This document shows positions 1-10,649 of a stretch of DNA of 64,000 nucleotides, one piece after another. Within the stretch, counting starts at the first letter, position 1. Each line of letters starts with the position of its first letter. The stretch is from Blattamonas nauphoetae (taxonomy: Eukaryota > Preaxostyla > Oxymonadida), in NCBI GenBank assembly GCA_033064195.1, contig JARBJD010000163.1:62001-126000 (forward strand), read 5' to 3'. A model generated the notes under the pieces. That model saw nothing but the letters and a program-made list of their open reading frames with translations. It was not told the origin of the DNA and ran no database searches. Both the position numbers and the translations under genes were made by a program.

Positions 1-1177
1 GTTTTGTCAGTTTTTCGTTCAGAAGTGCGATATCAATGGCCTCAACAGTTTCAAAGTCATAATCGCCATTCTCATCTTTTGGAGTGTCTTCCCGATTGAC
101 AAAGAAATCATCCATCGATATCACAACTGGAATCTTCCCCAGGACTTGAAGCTGGATGCATAACTTCCGAGCAAACGTTGTTTTGCCTGATGAGGAAGGC
201 CCAGCGATGAGGACGAGTTGGGTTGTGGTTTTGGTGAGAATAGACGAAGCAATATGAACCAAGGCCTTATCATGCATTGATTCACTGACAAGGATATATT
301 TAGTAAGATCGCCTTCAAGTGATTTACGAACAATGCGATTGAGATCACCAACACATTCAATTCCCATGACCTGTCCTCTCTCCTTGCTCTCCTGGAAGGT
401 CTCGAAAATATTCGGCATATCAACAAAGGGTGGCATAAGGGCAGGGGCAGTTGAATGTGGAAAGCGGAGTAGGAAGCCGTTGTCATTTCCATGTGCCCTG
501 ACTTCGAAGCATGTGAGCAGACGAGTATTTTCGAGATGAGGCCCATGAGCCATATCAATATAGCCATCACACGCGACAATTGGGATTTTGGCCTGGTTGT
601 GTTGAGAGATAAGCATAACTGTTTGCTCCTCTTTTGTTGAGAGAAAATGGTTGAGTGCCTCTTCCCAGGCTATAGACCGTAGTTTTATAGGAATACCACG
701 TGTGGCAAGTGTTGTCATTTCTTCAGAAATGCGCATTACATCCCGTTCAGTGAGGGGGTTGTCATCAGAGCCTTTCACTCGATAATAGTACCCATTCCCG
801 AGTGAATGACCAATGACGACTTGGCGTGTTGGAAATATGTGACTAAATGCTACTGTGAGAACAAAGCATAATGTTCTTCGATAAATCGATGCTCCAATCG
901 GTGTGTTCAAGAAAATGGGTTCGATGTGAAGGACATTGACATCAATAGTCTCTTGTAACCCACAGATCTCGTGATTGATCATTGCTCCGACAATTGGGAA
1001 GGTGTTATCAGTCGGTAAGATGTCTTGGAGAACATCACGAACGAAGCATGGTTGAATAAACTGTTTGGACTGTCCGTCAGGATATTGAACTGTGATTGCA
1101 TTGTCATCGAATTCATGGTATTTTTCGAGAATATGGCTTGTGTTGAAAAGGTTATCTCGCGTTTCGGAATGGAACAT
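1..1177 (-). CDS. Uridine kinase-family protein with TGS and SAD-like N-terminus (3' end outside window)
   Basis: I translated the minus strand by hand; an open frame runs from an ATG at 1177 to the window edge (about 392 codons). Order of parts: a TGS-like start (DGQSKQF, then FPIVGAMINHEICG), a tRNA-synthetase SAD-like middle (HIEPIFLNT; RRTLCFVLTVAF; HSLGNGYYY; DMAHGPHLENT; GFLLRFPHS), and a P-loop nucleoside kinase domain with Walker A GPSSSGKTT and the acidic segment VISMDDFF. This order is that of the roughly 550-residue uridine kinase/phosphoribulokinase-like family found in many bacteria and anaerobic protists. Family knowledge suggests phosphorylation of a pyrimidine nucleoside in salvage, but the substrate is not proven. 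The gene is divergent from the CDC14 gene. No intron is needed in the visible part. The C-terminal third lies outside the window. Confidence 0.85.
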   Translation of the reverse strand, partial: MFHSETRDNLFNTSHILEKYHEFDDNAITVQYPDGQSKQFIQPCFVRDVLQDILPTDNTFPIVGAMINHEICGLQETIDVNVLHIEPIFLNTPIGASIYRRTLCFVLTVAFSHIFPTRQVVIGHSLGNGYYYRVKGSDDNPLTERDVMRISEEMTTLATRGIPIKLRSIAWEEALNHFLSTKEEQTVMLISQHNQAKIPIVACDGYIDMAHGPHLENTRLLTCFEVRAHGNDNGFLLRFPHSTAPALMPPFVDMPNIFETFQESKERGQVMGIECVGDLNRIVRKSLEGDLTKYILVSESMHDKALVHIASSILTKTTTQLVLIAGPSSSGKTTFARKLCIQLQVLGKIPVVISMDDFFVNREDTPKDENGDYDFETVEAIDIALLNEKLTK

Positions 1178-1514
1178 GATGGTAAAAGATCCAAACCATA
1201 ATAAGAATTTTTTGAAAAGGAGGATTCTAAAGAAGGGAAAGTTAAGCAGACAACAGAGCTTATTCCCTATCTCTTCCCTCTAAAGTTACTTTCTCAACAG
1301 ATTATGTGAGATTACGATGTTTATCTTGAAAGGAAATCACCCAATAAGGACATCGTTTGAGTTATGGTCCACAATCGTTCTCTTGAAACAAACTGAAATT
1401 GATTTCGAATGACGTCTGGTGAAGTGCCAAACGCTATCACTCTTTTGCCAGGTTTCCATTCATGATTTTCTGTTCTCACCTCATCTTTCTCTCCTCTCAT
1501 CCATCATCCCTTCG
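1178..1514. other. Divergent intergenic region
   Basis: About 340 bp lie between the uridine-kinase gene (-) and CDC14 (+). No gene is seen. An in-frame ATG at 1419 would add 32 residues to CDC14, but these look unlike the family and more like 5' UTR. It presumably holds both promoters; no motif could be assigned. Confidence 0.4.
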
Positions 1515-3191
1515 ATGTTATCGATGCCTATCCCTTTACGAATAACTTTCTCGGATTATCAAGATCGTCTTTGCTCTGTTGCCCTCCGAACGCCACCTCG
1601 AACATCCAATAGAGCCCATTTTTTCACAACCGACCACACACTCATTTACCAACCTTTCTCCTCTGATTTTGGACCACTCAATATGTCATGCCTTTACAGG
1701 TTTTGTCAACAATTGATTGGTCTCCTCAAGGTTTATTCACACGTTTTATTCCATATCCTCATGCTGCTGAACATTTTTTCGTCATAGATGGCTGATACTC
1801 AACATAAAATCATTTACTACCATTCTGCCATGGATGGCGCCAAACGAGCAAACTCCATCTGTCTTGTTTGTTCTTATTGTGTTCTGTATGAAGGTATGAC
1901 AGCAGATGAAGCTTACCGACCATTTGTTGGAATGTATCCATCCCTACCTCCCTTCCGAGATGCTTCATATGGACCTTCAACGTACAATATCACTGTTCTC
2001 GATGTTCTCAGAGGCATACAGCACGCTAAAGAAGTTGGCTTCATGCAATTTGGAGCTCATCCAGTCACACGTGTCCCATTTTCGACATTTGATTGCCAAG
2101 AATACGACCACTATGAGAGAGTTGAAAATGGAGACTTGAATTGGATTGTTCCAGGGAAGTTCATTGCGTTCTCTGGTCCAAGCAACACATCCATGAATTT
2201 AGCGAATGGAATCTGCACTCACGCACCTGAATTCTTCTTGCCATTCTTTCGGCGTGCAGGGGTCACAGCTGTTGTGAGGTTAAACAAGAAAATGTATGAT
2301 CGCAGACGGTTTGTAGACGGTGGTATTCGACATTACGATCTTTACTTTGTTGATGGAGGCATCCCATCAGAAGCAATCGTCAAAGAGTTTATTTCTTTGT
2401 CAGAACAGGAGGGTGTTGTGGCTGTCCATTGTAAGGCTGGCCTCGGTCGAACAGGCACATTGATTGCATGCTTCATGATGAAGCACTTCAACTTCACAGC
2501 CAACGCTGCCATCGGATACATCCGAGTGTGTCGACCCGGATCAATCATTGGACCCCAACAACACTTTTTGATGGAGGTGCAGGGACGTATGCAGCGATGG
2601 GGCGAAGAATGGCGAAGAGAGGTCGGAGAGGGACGACCATATCAAATCGTAGGGAAGCAGAGGATTAAGGATAGTGATCAACAAAATGACCAGGAACCCA
2701 GAGATAAAACTCGAGAATCAAATCGAACTCCAACGAAACCATCTTCACACTCATCCAAAGTTACACCCACAACAACAACCTCTGTGGCGTTAACTCAGAC
2801 ATCAACCTTGAATACTCCATCTTCTGGTCGACCAATGAACCAAAGAACTGGCACTAAACCTCCAACTCTGTCATCACTCACAACACCCTCCAACGCAAGC
2901 CCATCCATCGATCCTAATCCGTCTCCAATCCGTGGACCCATCAAATATCAATATTCTCAACGGTTACCCGAACGGGCAGAACAGAAAACTCCCATTTCAA
3001 CATCATCAAAATCATCGTCGTCGAAAGCGGGAAATACGTCGACATACACAACGAGCTATGGGCGATTGTCAAATTCAATGAAAAATAGCCCCTCCCCTCA
3101 CACACGCCAAACGAGATTGTCTGGCACTTCAAATGTCTCACCCACACAATCGTCCGTTCGCCCTTCAAGCACTAAAGCAAGCCGAAAGTGA
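1515..3191 (+). CDS. CDC14: CDC14-type dual-specificity phosphatase
   Basis: The model is two exons, 1515-1730 and 1788-3191, joined over a 57-nt intron (GTTTAT...CATAG, phase 0), giving 539 residues. Exon 1 carries the N-terminal CDC14 domain ending in DFGPLN and LYRFCQQL. Exon 2 continues with KRANS, PFRDAS, HYERVENGDLNWIVPGKF and AFSGPSN, then the catalytic loop HCKAGLGRTG and RVCRPGSIIGPQQHFL. All of these are family hallmarks, and the nucleophilic Cys and Arg are present. The last 180 residues or so are Ser/Thr/Pro-rich and low in complexity, as in other CDC14 tails, and are likely regulatory. In other eukaryotes CDC14 reverses CDK phosphorylation in mitosis and acts at centrosomes or basal bodies. 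The ATG at 1515 was chosen over 1419 and 1524 because similarity begins just after it; 1524 is equally possible. Confidence 0.93.
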
Positions 3192-3476
3192 AACATGTTT
3201 CATTTACCTTTGTTGAGTCATTCTTTCTTTTTTTGGTGTTCTTTTTTTTGTTAGTTTGATGAACTTTATGATTTGCTGTTCCACTCGTTTTTGAAAACGA
3301 CCTTGTCCTCATTGAACAAGGATCCTCTTGTTGTTTGGAGAGGTATACCCAGAATGGTCACAAAAACACACTCGGATTCTTTATAGGCAGTCAGATTCTG
3401 AGAATGGTAAATAAGAGACGAGACGATTAACATCTCAAATGAAGAAGAATGAAGAATTCATGATCAGGAATCATCC

Positions 3477-5934
3477 TTATCCACTTTCGTCTTCCTCTTC
3501 GTCATTCTCGCCTTCCTCTTCGTCATCCTCGCTTTCCTCTTGTTCGTTATCCTCTCCATTACCATAATCGTCCAAATCACTGTCCAACTGTTCTTGATCC
3601 GATTGTTGATGTTCAGTTCCCTCATCTTCCTCATCCTCTTCCTCATATACCCAACTCTCATTATCACTGTTCTCCGACTCCCCATCAATCCAAACACGTT
3701 GTGCCTTTTTCCGAAGTGCTTGCAATCGCCTTTTCTTTGTAGTGTCGTCAATAGCCGTGCTGATTGCTTCCAACAAGAATTCAGAAAGAGCGACATCATT
3801 GGGGCTTGGAGCCAGTGATTTGGACGTGATGAACTAGAATCATAATAGACAGAGAAAGGAGTGATAGGGTGAGCTGACAATTCATACCTGCCGAACTCTC
3901 ATTGAGGCTCCTTTGTCCAGCATCTTCCGCCGAATCTGGACGTTGACAAGCTCCTCTTCCTCTTCTTCTGTTTGTGCTTCGTCTTCACTGTCACTGTCAG
4001 ATTTGTTTTCCTGTTTCCTCCTTTTCTCTTCTTCTTCTCTTTCCCTTTCTTCATTTCGACGTTTTGCTTCCTCATCCAAACGACTCTCCTCTCGCTCACG
4101 TTCGACTTTCTCCTCTTCTGTCTCGCGCCATCTCTGCTTCACATGTTGCTTCAGGTCATCCTTTTGGAGCTGATTGGTTTTGGCGAGATACTCCCTCCAA
4201 AGTTGTTCAAAAGCTTTTCTGTTCTCCTTCTCTTTTTTCAAAGTCTCCTCCAACTTTTGGCGCGTTTGAGCTTTTTTCCCTTCCTTCGTCAATCCAAACG
4301 TCGAGCGTTCTTTTCTCATCAATTTCGCCATTTCCGAATCGAGCTTCAGACTCACTTTTGTCTTTTCTTTGTCAAAAGCTTCTTCCACTCTTTCGTTTGT
4401 TCCGAGAACGCTTGTATCTTGCTCCCTTTCATCTCCATACAGATCCACAAGAGATTGAGGATAAGGTGGGAGAGGGAGGAGCGACATCAGATATGGTTTT
4501 GACTGAATCGGGTCTACGGTGTCCGGGATTTCGTACGGCTCGAAGCCGATCGCTCGAAGGGTGGCAGGAGATCTGATGAATGATTGGGAGAAATCCTGAG
4601 ATGCTAGTGTGTCGTTGAGTCGATCCTGACGTGGAGGAGTGTGCTCCCAGTCACCCGTAGTCGTGTGCAGATGCGGTGACGTGGCAATAACATCGATTTC
4701 TTTCTGTGGATCTGGCGGAGGTGATTCGGATTCCCGATTTGAGAGACTCTCTTCTTTTCTCCTGCTATCATCTTCTCTACGTTCCAAAGGAGAATGATTA
4801 TCCTCATAATGAAGAGATTCATTCATTGTGGATTGTTCTGGTGGCGGCGATGGTGATCGATGGCTTTGCTGTTTCGAAATATCGTCTCGTTCAGGAAGCG
4901 AGAAACTCTGAGATTGAAGATCATCTGATTCGTCGATAGAATCAAGGTATGAGTTGTCTGCTCGAGATCGTTGAGCAGAATTACGAGTGACTGGAGCTTT
5001 CTGGAGGTGATGGATGAAGAGCACAAAAAGTCCAACCTTTGCCCGTAATTGTTTAATTTCGAAAAGAAGCTGTTTATTTTGATGCTCTATTACCCAAGAG
5101 ATTGAAATATGCCGAGAAAAAGATACCAAGTTCAAGTTTTGATGTGTGTTCTTTTTCTGCTCGGTCCTCTGCTTCATGAAGGCGCCTTTGGATATCAATT
5201 GGTGCAGACCCTTTCAGACTCAATTCCTAACAAGTCATAAAGCATAAAGTACATACAGTTTGATGGCGCCTCGATGCATGATCCAGAAGTTGTTCGTCGT
5301 TCGGAAAGTTCTTTTTACAAATTGGGCACAGGTGAAGCATTTCCGTTGTCTTCAAGTGAGATCCATTAGTATCGGATCCACGTGGAAAAGTTTGTGAATG
5401 AAGGAGGCTTTCGTATATTTCCTCTTTCCGAGCTGTCTTGATAATTGTCACTTCATTTTCCTATATGATGAAAGAAAAATGAGTCAAACTACTGAAGAAA
5501 GTTGTTTTCTTAGTTTTTTGTTTTCTTTTTCCATCCTTTTATTCTGGCGAATGAGTTCAGCTCTCAAAAAGATGACGAGGAAACAAGAAAACCTCTGATT
5601 GAGAACCATGCTTTGAAAATGGACTAGATACTCTACAGTGTATTGTAGTGTGGAGATAAGTTTGACAATGTTGACAGACGATTGTCTGGGAATATCTGGA
5701 AGGTTGATGAAGATGGGGAATTTCCACACCAGACGTGAAAACTGCACCAAATGTGAAAGATTGAATGTACTGTTGAAGTTGCTGAACATCGTTTTGAGAC
5801 GCGATACGATCTATATCGATGTTCTCTAAGAGAGACCAATCAAAAGGATATTGCCGCTCTTGAAAGCTGATATTTTCTTGATGGGAGTCAGATAATGATG
5901 AATGTGGTGTTTGATGAAGTGAATGAGATGCCAT
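3477..5934 (-). CDS. DZIP1-like basal-body/ciliary zinc-finger protein
   Basis: The model has eight exons on the minus strand and 733 residues. Introns: 5696-5729, 5563-5592, 5461-5492, 5227-5256, 5087-5126, 5001-5036 and 3834-3887; most are 30-40 nt. The exon sum is divisible by three. The N-terminus fits the DZIP1/Iguana N-terminal domain (YPFDWSLLENIDIDRI, NDVQQLQQYIQSFTFG, LQYTVEYLVHFQ). A short coiled coil and one C2H2 finger follow (CPICKKNFP, then HASRRH), in the family order. The rest is a disordered Ser/Pro/Asp segment, a Lys/Glu/Arg coiled coil and a strongly acidic C-terminus. Known DZIP1 proteins sit at the basal body or transition zone and support cilium assembly, so this gene suggests a flagellate. 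The two introns whose length is a multiple of three (5563-5592 and 5001-5036) rest on weaker evidence, because reading through them keeps the frame open. Confidence 0.75.
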
Positions 5935-6109
5935 GAAGATGAGATCAAAGAAGAATAAAAAGAGGACTTAAGCTAGAAAAATAATTAAGGGCACGCAAAA
6001 ACGAAAACGACAGACTATTGTACATTCTTGTGAAGATCAGCACAATTTATTTCCCTTTATCAACTCACTGTACGTTTATATTCACCATTTGAGTTGTTTT
6101 AAGATTGCC

Positions 6110-8425
6110 ATGCCTTTCGGAGAGATCTCACTCAAAAATCTCGGGAGATCGGCGGTTTCACTGAGTCACATCCGTCCCGGAACAGTTATTCACCAGGAAT
6201 ACCCTTTATGCCGCTCTTTTCCTCCTGAAACTAGGCTGATGGCATTATGTGATCAATATCAGATTCATCGGATGTTTGGCTGTTTTGTTGTTGGGTTTGC
6301 GTTCTGTAGCAAAGAAACCCAAAATTGGATCCTTACTCAGATGTTTGCCCCATCTCCTTATCATAATCCTGGAGTTGAACGAGTCCAGTACCTCATTGAA
6401 CGATTTCTCACCCCCATCAACGAATTCATCACTTTTCGCGCTGCACATCATCCAACACACTGGAATGTCCATCTGAAATCCAATGGGATCTGTTTCACAG
6501 AAGAAACCCTCTTTTTCCTTTGGTACATCTGGACAACAAACGCTCATTCCTTTCCAGCATATTTTAATGCATCTGTTGACCCAAACTCAGACCCACTCTC
6601 AAAAGATCAATACTTACAAACAGCGATTTCCGATGAATTTTGTGATTACAGAGAGATCCCAGTTGACGAAGGTTCTTCTCTTGGAACAGCCATTTTTGAA
6701 CTCGGCTCAAGAATCACACACAGTTGTGCTCCAAACATGATTTACTCGATGAACTTGATCGGTCGTCCTCAGTTATCTTATCGTGTTGTTCGAGAAATAA
6801 GCCAACACGTCCTTCTGTCATTTTCGTACATTGGAACCTTCGATCTTGTCTACCTCTCAACCAAAGAAAGACGCGAAGACCTCGAACGACACAAATACTT
6901 CTTCTGCCTCTGCCCCCGATGTCGTGGAGAAGACTTCACGCGTACACTTCCCACTCCGTCTTCCCATTCATGTATTGACAAATTCACAGACGAGCCTGCG
7001 ATCGGTGGAAAGACGTGGTGCGTCCGTTCCGACTTCGAAGGATGGGAATACGTCCACAATCACCCCACATCGTTTGCCTCGACAGGAAACGATCTCATTC
7101 ACCAACATGTTTCATCTGTTTCTTCTCAGTTGAAGAGTTATGGGACTGCCGGAGAGAGGAAGACTCTGGATCGGTTGTCACATCTCGAGAATGGACAACC
7201 CGTCTCGTTCCAGACGCTGTCGACGGCACTGAACGGTTCGACACAGGGACAGCTGTATTGGGGGGAGGAAATAGACCAACACTTTGATCTGAGAGAGTGT
7301 TACGTTCAGTCGGACGACGATCCTTCGCAGTGGATAGTCAAACCATGGCGATGTCTCTGCTGCTCAGCCCGATTCAGTGAAGATGAAATGAGCAGTGTTC
7401 TCGACAAAGAGTTGGAGTTGTCATCGATAGTACGTGTAGCTGTTCAAGACGACTTGACTGATTTGAAAGAAACTCCAATCTTCGCTCGGACATCTCACAC
7501 ACTTTCACATCCTCCGCATCTCTCAACAGCAATCGAGAGCAGGAACCATTCAGACTCCGATTGCTTGCTCAACAGTTCGACACTTCCAACCCATAAAGCG
7601 ACACCTCCCCAAAACCCTTTGGTCAATGAGATATGCGATTATTTGAAGCCCTCGGATTCCGACCCGATCCTGTTCCACTCAGCACGTCTTCATCATTTTA
7701 ACAGACTCCTCTCCCTTCTCCATCTTTCCCTCGAAGAACTCGGCCCATTCCACGCCACCACTGGCATCCTGTTCCATGTCCTCTTCAAACTTGTCTCTCG
7801 CCATGGCCAGAACGGAGAATTTGCAGACGAATTGCGTAAACATCAACACTCGCCTGTGAAGCTTCTTCTTGAATTGGGGATCGGACACGCCGCTTATTTG
7901 AACCATGTCACGTTCGATGGGTTGAATGGATGCGACGCTGGCTGTCTCGCCGAGGCGGAGTTCGGAATCCGGTTGATTGATGTGTTTGAGGAGCTTGAGA
8001 AAGAGAAGGAGAAGGAAGAGAGCAGAACATGGTTCGAGAACAGATTGGAGATTCAGCGCGACGTGGAAGATCAAGTCAGAAGATGGAGAAACGACAGAAT
8101 TGTGGGTCTCGTTCAAAACGAACTTGCGCTGAGAGAGAGTCAGCCCAACTCGTCTGATTCGGATGACGATCCCCCAACTCCATCGGTCTCTCCGTCCATC
8201 GAGTTCAAGTTCTCGCCAGCCTTTCTTCCTGCTCTCACTACGTTTCCGTCGAATGAAGAGATTCAGACCATTCTTTGGCATGTCCTCCCACAGGCTGTCG
8301 CATTTTTTGGATTTTCTGACTCTTTTACCCTTCAGATCATGTCGAAGATCCAGGAAGATGAAGAAACATGCCACGTATGGGTTGAGAGAGTTGGTGTTTC
8401 AGATTGTCTCGCAATTGAAGAATGA
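6110..8425 (+). CDS. SET-domain (SMYD-like) protein
   Basis: Single open frame of 771 residues from the ATG at 6110. An N-terminal SET segment (NLGRSAVSLSHIRPGTVI) is followed by the core motif ITHSCAPN, equivalent to NHSC.PN, which binds S-adenosylmethionine. SFSYIG then carries the conserved SET tyrosine, and a post-SET cysteine cluster follows (YFFCLCPRCRG). The arrangement matches SMYD-type lysine methyltransferases, but no MYND zinc finger is evident between the SET halves. A second Cys pair lies near residue 420 (WRCLCCSARF). The C-terminal 250 residues are helical and charged and could be the TPR-like region of the family. The target could be a histone or another protein; nothing in the sequence decides. 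It diverges from the DZIP1-like gene over 175 bp. Confidence 0.78.
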   Translation: MPFGEISLKNLGRSAVSLSHIRPGTVIHQEYPLCRSFPPETRLMALCDQYQIHRMFGCFVVGFAFCSKETQNWILTQMFAPSPYHNPGVERVQYLIERFLTPINEFITFRAAHHPTHWNVHLKSNGICFTEETLFFLWYIWTTNAHSFPAYFNASVDPNSDPLSKDQYLQTAISDEFCDYREIPVDEGSSLGTAIFELGSRITHSCAPNMIYSMNLIGRPQLSYRVVREISQHVLLSFSYIGTFDLVYLSTKERREDLERHKYFFCLCPRCRGEDFTRTLPTPSSHSCIDKFTDEPAIGGKTWCVRSDFEGWEYVHNHPTSFASTGNDLIHQHVSSVSSQLKSYGTAGERKTLDRLSHLENGQPVSFQTLSTALNGSTQGQLYWGEEIDQHFDLRECYVQSDDDPSQWIVKPWRCLCCSARFSEDEMSSVLDKELELSSIVRVAVQDDLTDLKETPIFARTSHTLSHPPHLSTAIESRNHSDSDCLLNSSTLPTHKATPPQNPLVNEICDYLKPSDSDPILFHSARLHHFNRLLSLLHLSLEELGPFHATTGILFHVLFKLVSRHGQNGEFADELRKHQHSPVKLLLELGIGHAAYLNHVTFDGLNGCDAGCLAEAEFGIRLIDVFEELEKEKEKEESRTWFENRLEIQRDVEDQVRRWRNDRIVGLVQNELALRESQPNSSDSDDDPPTPSVSPSIEFKFSPAFLPALTTFPSNEEIQTILWHVLPQAVAFFGFSDSFTLQIMSKIQEDEETCHVWVERVGVSDCLAIEE

Positions 8426-8581
8426 AAAACACTTCGGCATACGGACAAAAGACCGACTCTACCTGTTTTTTGGACAGTTCTTTACACGGAATACTTTTTC
8501 ACGTGAATGACATCACGCGTATTCTTTCTGAAGCTTGTGAAACAATCCAAAAGAAGATAAATGAAATGTTAAAATTATCAG

Positions 8582-10610
8582 TTAAAACCCATCCAGGAAA
8601 CTCGTAGCTATTGCCTTAACATCTCGATCAGAATCTTGAGCCAATATTTTAAGTTGGTCCATGACGGGCTTGGTCGTGTTCTTTGTGAGGGTTCGAGAAA
8701 TGATTTTGAGCGTCTTTGCTGAATTTAAACGAACGTTTGGGACAGGATCCTGAACAAAATCTTCCACAAAGGGGAGAATTTCCTCAATAACGAAATCTGG
8801 ATTTTGTATGACCTCTGACAGTTCGGAAAGAGCGTGAAGGATGGAAATGCGGACAAGATAGGATTCATGGGTGGATAATCTGGACAGTTCTGGAAGATAA
8901 CTGTGACGAATCCATTCAATTCCAAATTCTTTTGAGATTTTAGCAAATACTTGTCCAAGTGTGTCTCGAATTCGTGAGATTGTATCCTCGAAGAATTTCA
9001 CGGAAAATTCGAGAAGTTGTTCATCAAAAGCGTCACGACCCAGTTTCAATGCGATAAACGGGATAAATTCGATAATTTCAAGTCTAGTGCGCCATTTGGT
9101 TGTGTTGGGGATCATGTCGATGGATTCCTTGATTTGTTGTAGAAATGAGGAGATTTCAAGATGCTGATAGTGATACACACAAAGAAACATCAAAAATAAA
9201 TTGTGTTCAGACTGGAGTGATTGACGAAAGACGCGTAATTGTTGCAGAGCGAATCTCTGGCCTCCCATCGTTTAAAAAGCCGACAATCATTGGTTTGAGA
9301 TGTTCATGAAATTGATCACTGGATAAGCATTGTGCAATATCCATTATTGACGAAACAAAAGCACCTATAAGAGAGATAAATGATTGGAAAGAGGTGGAGC
9401 AGACAGGTGAACTGCACAGACTCGTTTTTGATGTCTGGCAAACGAGGAACGATTTCTGAAATGATTGTAGTTGGAGTGAGGAGGGAACAGAACGGTGCAA
9501 GATTTTTGGCAGCATTGATTTGGACAGTCAATTCAACTTTTTTTGGCTGAGAGCCGAAGGAAAATAGACAGATAAACAGAAAAAACACACATCAAAGAAC
9601 AGAAAGAATGGATCGATAAATCCACTCCTTGTTTCTTGATTCTGAACTGACTGCAGAAGCTGAAATAAATGGATGATGAGGAAGAGAATGACATACATCT
9701 GGTGTTAGTTCCACTACTTTGAGTTGTACTTTCACAGACTCGTCGTTCGAGAGGGTGTTGTAGATCGGGATAAGTTTGCTGTCGACAAGAGAATCTGGAA
9801 AATCTTTGGATTTAGCGAATTCAATGATGATTTCCATGATCCAAAGCTTCAGGGAATCCCTCTCAGATTCAGCAAGTTTTTCAGTGATTTCGATGAGAGT
9901 TGTCGTCCGTGTCTGGAGATCAACGATTGAAATGAGGTCTTTGAGTGCATATGTCGCAGCGCGGCGAACAACCACAACATCATCATCTATAAGCTGCTGG
10001 AAGAGTCGTAGGAGTTCATCCTTTTGAGAGGGTGAAGCTCTTTTAAACATTGTCGGGAAGAGTGCGGCTGCGGCAGCTTTTTGTGTGAAACTATCTGACA
10101 TTGTCATCGAATCTAGTAGTGTGAACATTTCTTTGTCATATGCATGTTGTGGAAGAATAGGAATGATTTTACAAAATGAATTCAATGCCTGGTGATGAGG
10201 AAAGGTTGTCATAAAGAAAGACCGATGAAATTCGCTAAAAAAGGATTATCACACAGTTGTTCGAACTTTAAAGTCTTCAACAGATGCTAGACTTTCTAAT
10301 ATTGGGATTAAGACTGCTGAATGTTGTTCACCACCGATTTGTTTGGTAAAGTCACTCAATTCCTCTGAAAGTGCTCGTAAAGTTTGTTGTTCATCTGTAA
10401 AGATATCTAAAGAGAAAGAAGAAGGGAAATAAGATCATGAATGAAACCTTGTAAATATGGAATCAGCTCATTTCGTGTCCTTTCTGGACCAAGCGTATCT
10501 GCGATCATTTTGAGATTTTTGATTGATCTGACCTGTCTTTGAACGTCATCGGATTGAAATCCATCGATTAAGCCAGCGACAAGTGTGTACACCTCCTCTG
10601 GATGGTTCAT
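8582..10610 (-). CDS. PPP2R1A: PP2A scaffold subunit A (PR65)
   Basis: Six exons: 10610-10448, 10406-10255, 10188-9601, 9546-9405, 9364-9213 and 9163-8582. The introns are 40-66 nt, and the exon sum gives 592 residues, very close to the usual 589. The protein is HEAT repeats throughout. Family landmarks: the start DVQRQVRSIKNLKMIADTLG, then PERTRNELIPYLQ, VVVVRRAATYALKDL, TKWRTRLEIIEFIPFIALKL, FDEQLLEF, FGIEWI and DPVPNVRLNSAKTL. The A subunit is the horseshoe scaffold that brings together the PP2A catalytic and regulatory B subunits. The start codon lies 39 bp from that of GCN1 on the other strand. Intron 9547-9600 was placed to keep the HEAT pattern and frame. Confidence 0.92.
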
Positions 10611-10649
10611 TTTCGAGTGGCCCCATACTCATTTTCGAATATTCGGAAG
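10611..10649. promoter_or_regulatory. 39-bp space between the PP2A-A and GCN1 start codons
   Basis: Only 39 bp separate the two divergent ATGs, so promoters and 5' UTRs must overlap here or extend into the opposite gene. The space holds a perfect 10-bp palindrome, CGAATATTCG, at 10636-10645. A near copy, CGAATATTC, lies inside GCN1 codons at 10670-10678. A role in transcription start is a guess. Confidence 0.35.

Noticed and set aside
1419-1514. N-terminal extension of CDC14 from the ATG at 1419
   Set aside because: The 32 extra residues are hydrophobic/Ser-rich and unlike CDC14; they look like translated 5' UTR.
3913-4576. Plus-strand open frames of Phe/Ser/Leu-rich type
   Set aside because: They are antisense shadows of the Lys/Glu/Arg coiled coil of the DZIP1-like gene. 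The same applies at 24294-24877 opposite the RhoGEF tail and at 56788-57165 opposite the lipin tail.
6089-6109. Start of the SET gene at 6089
   Set aside because: This codon is TTG; the first ATG in frame is at 6110. The same holds for 11572 (inside GCN1), 27353 (RhoGEF) and 54990 (flippase).
9547-9720. Intron at the GTATGT following the ELTPD codons in PP2A-A
   Set aside because: Splicing there with the nearby AG sites breaks the HEAT pattern; reading on gives a good PR65 match, so no intron was placed.
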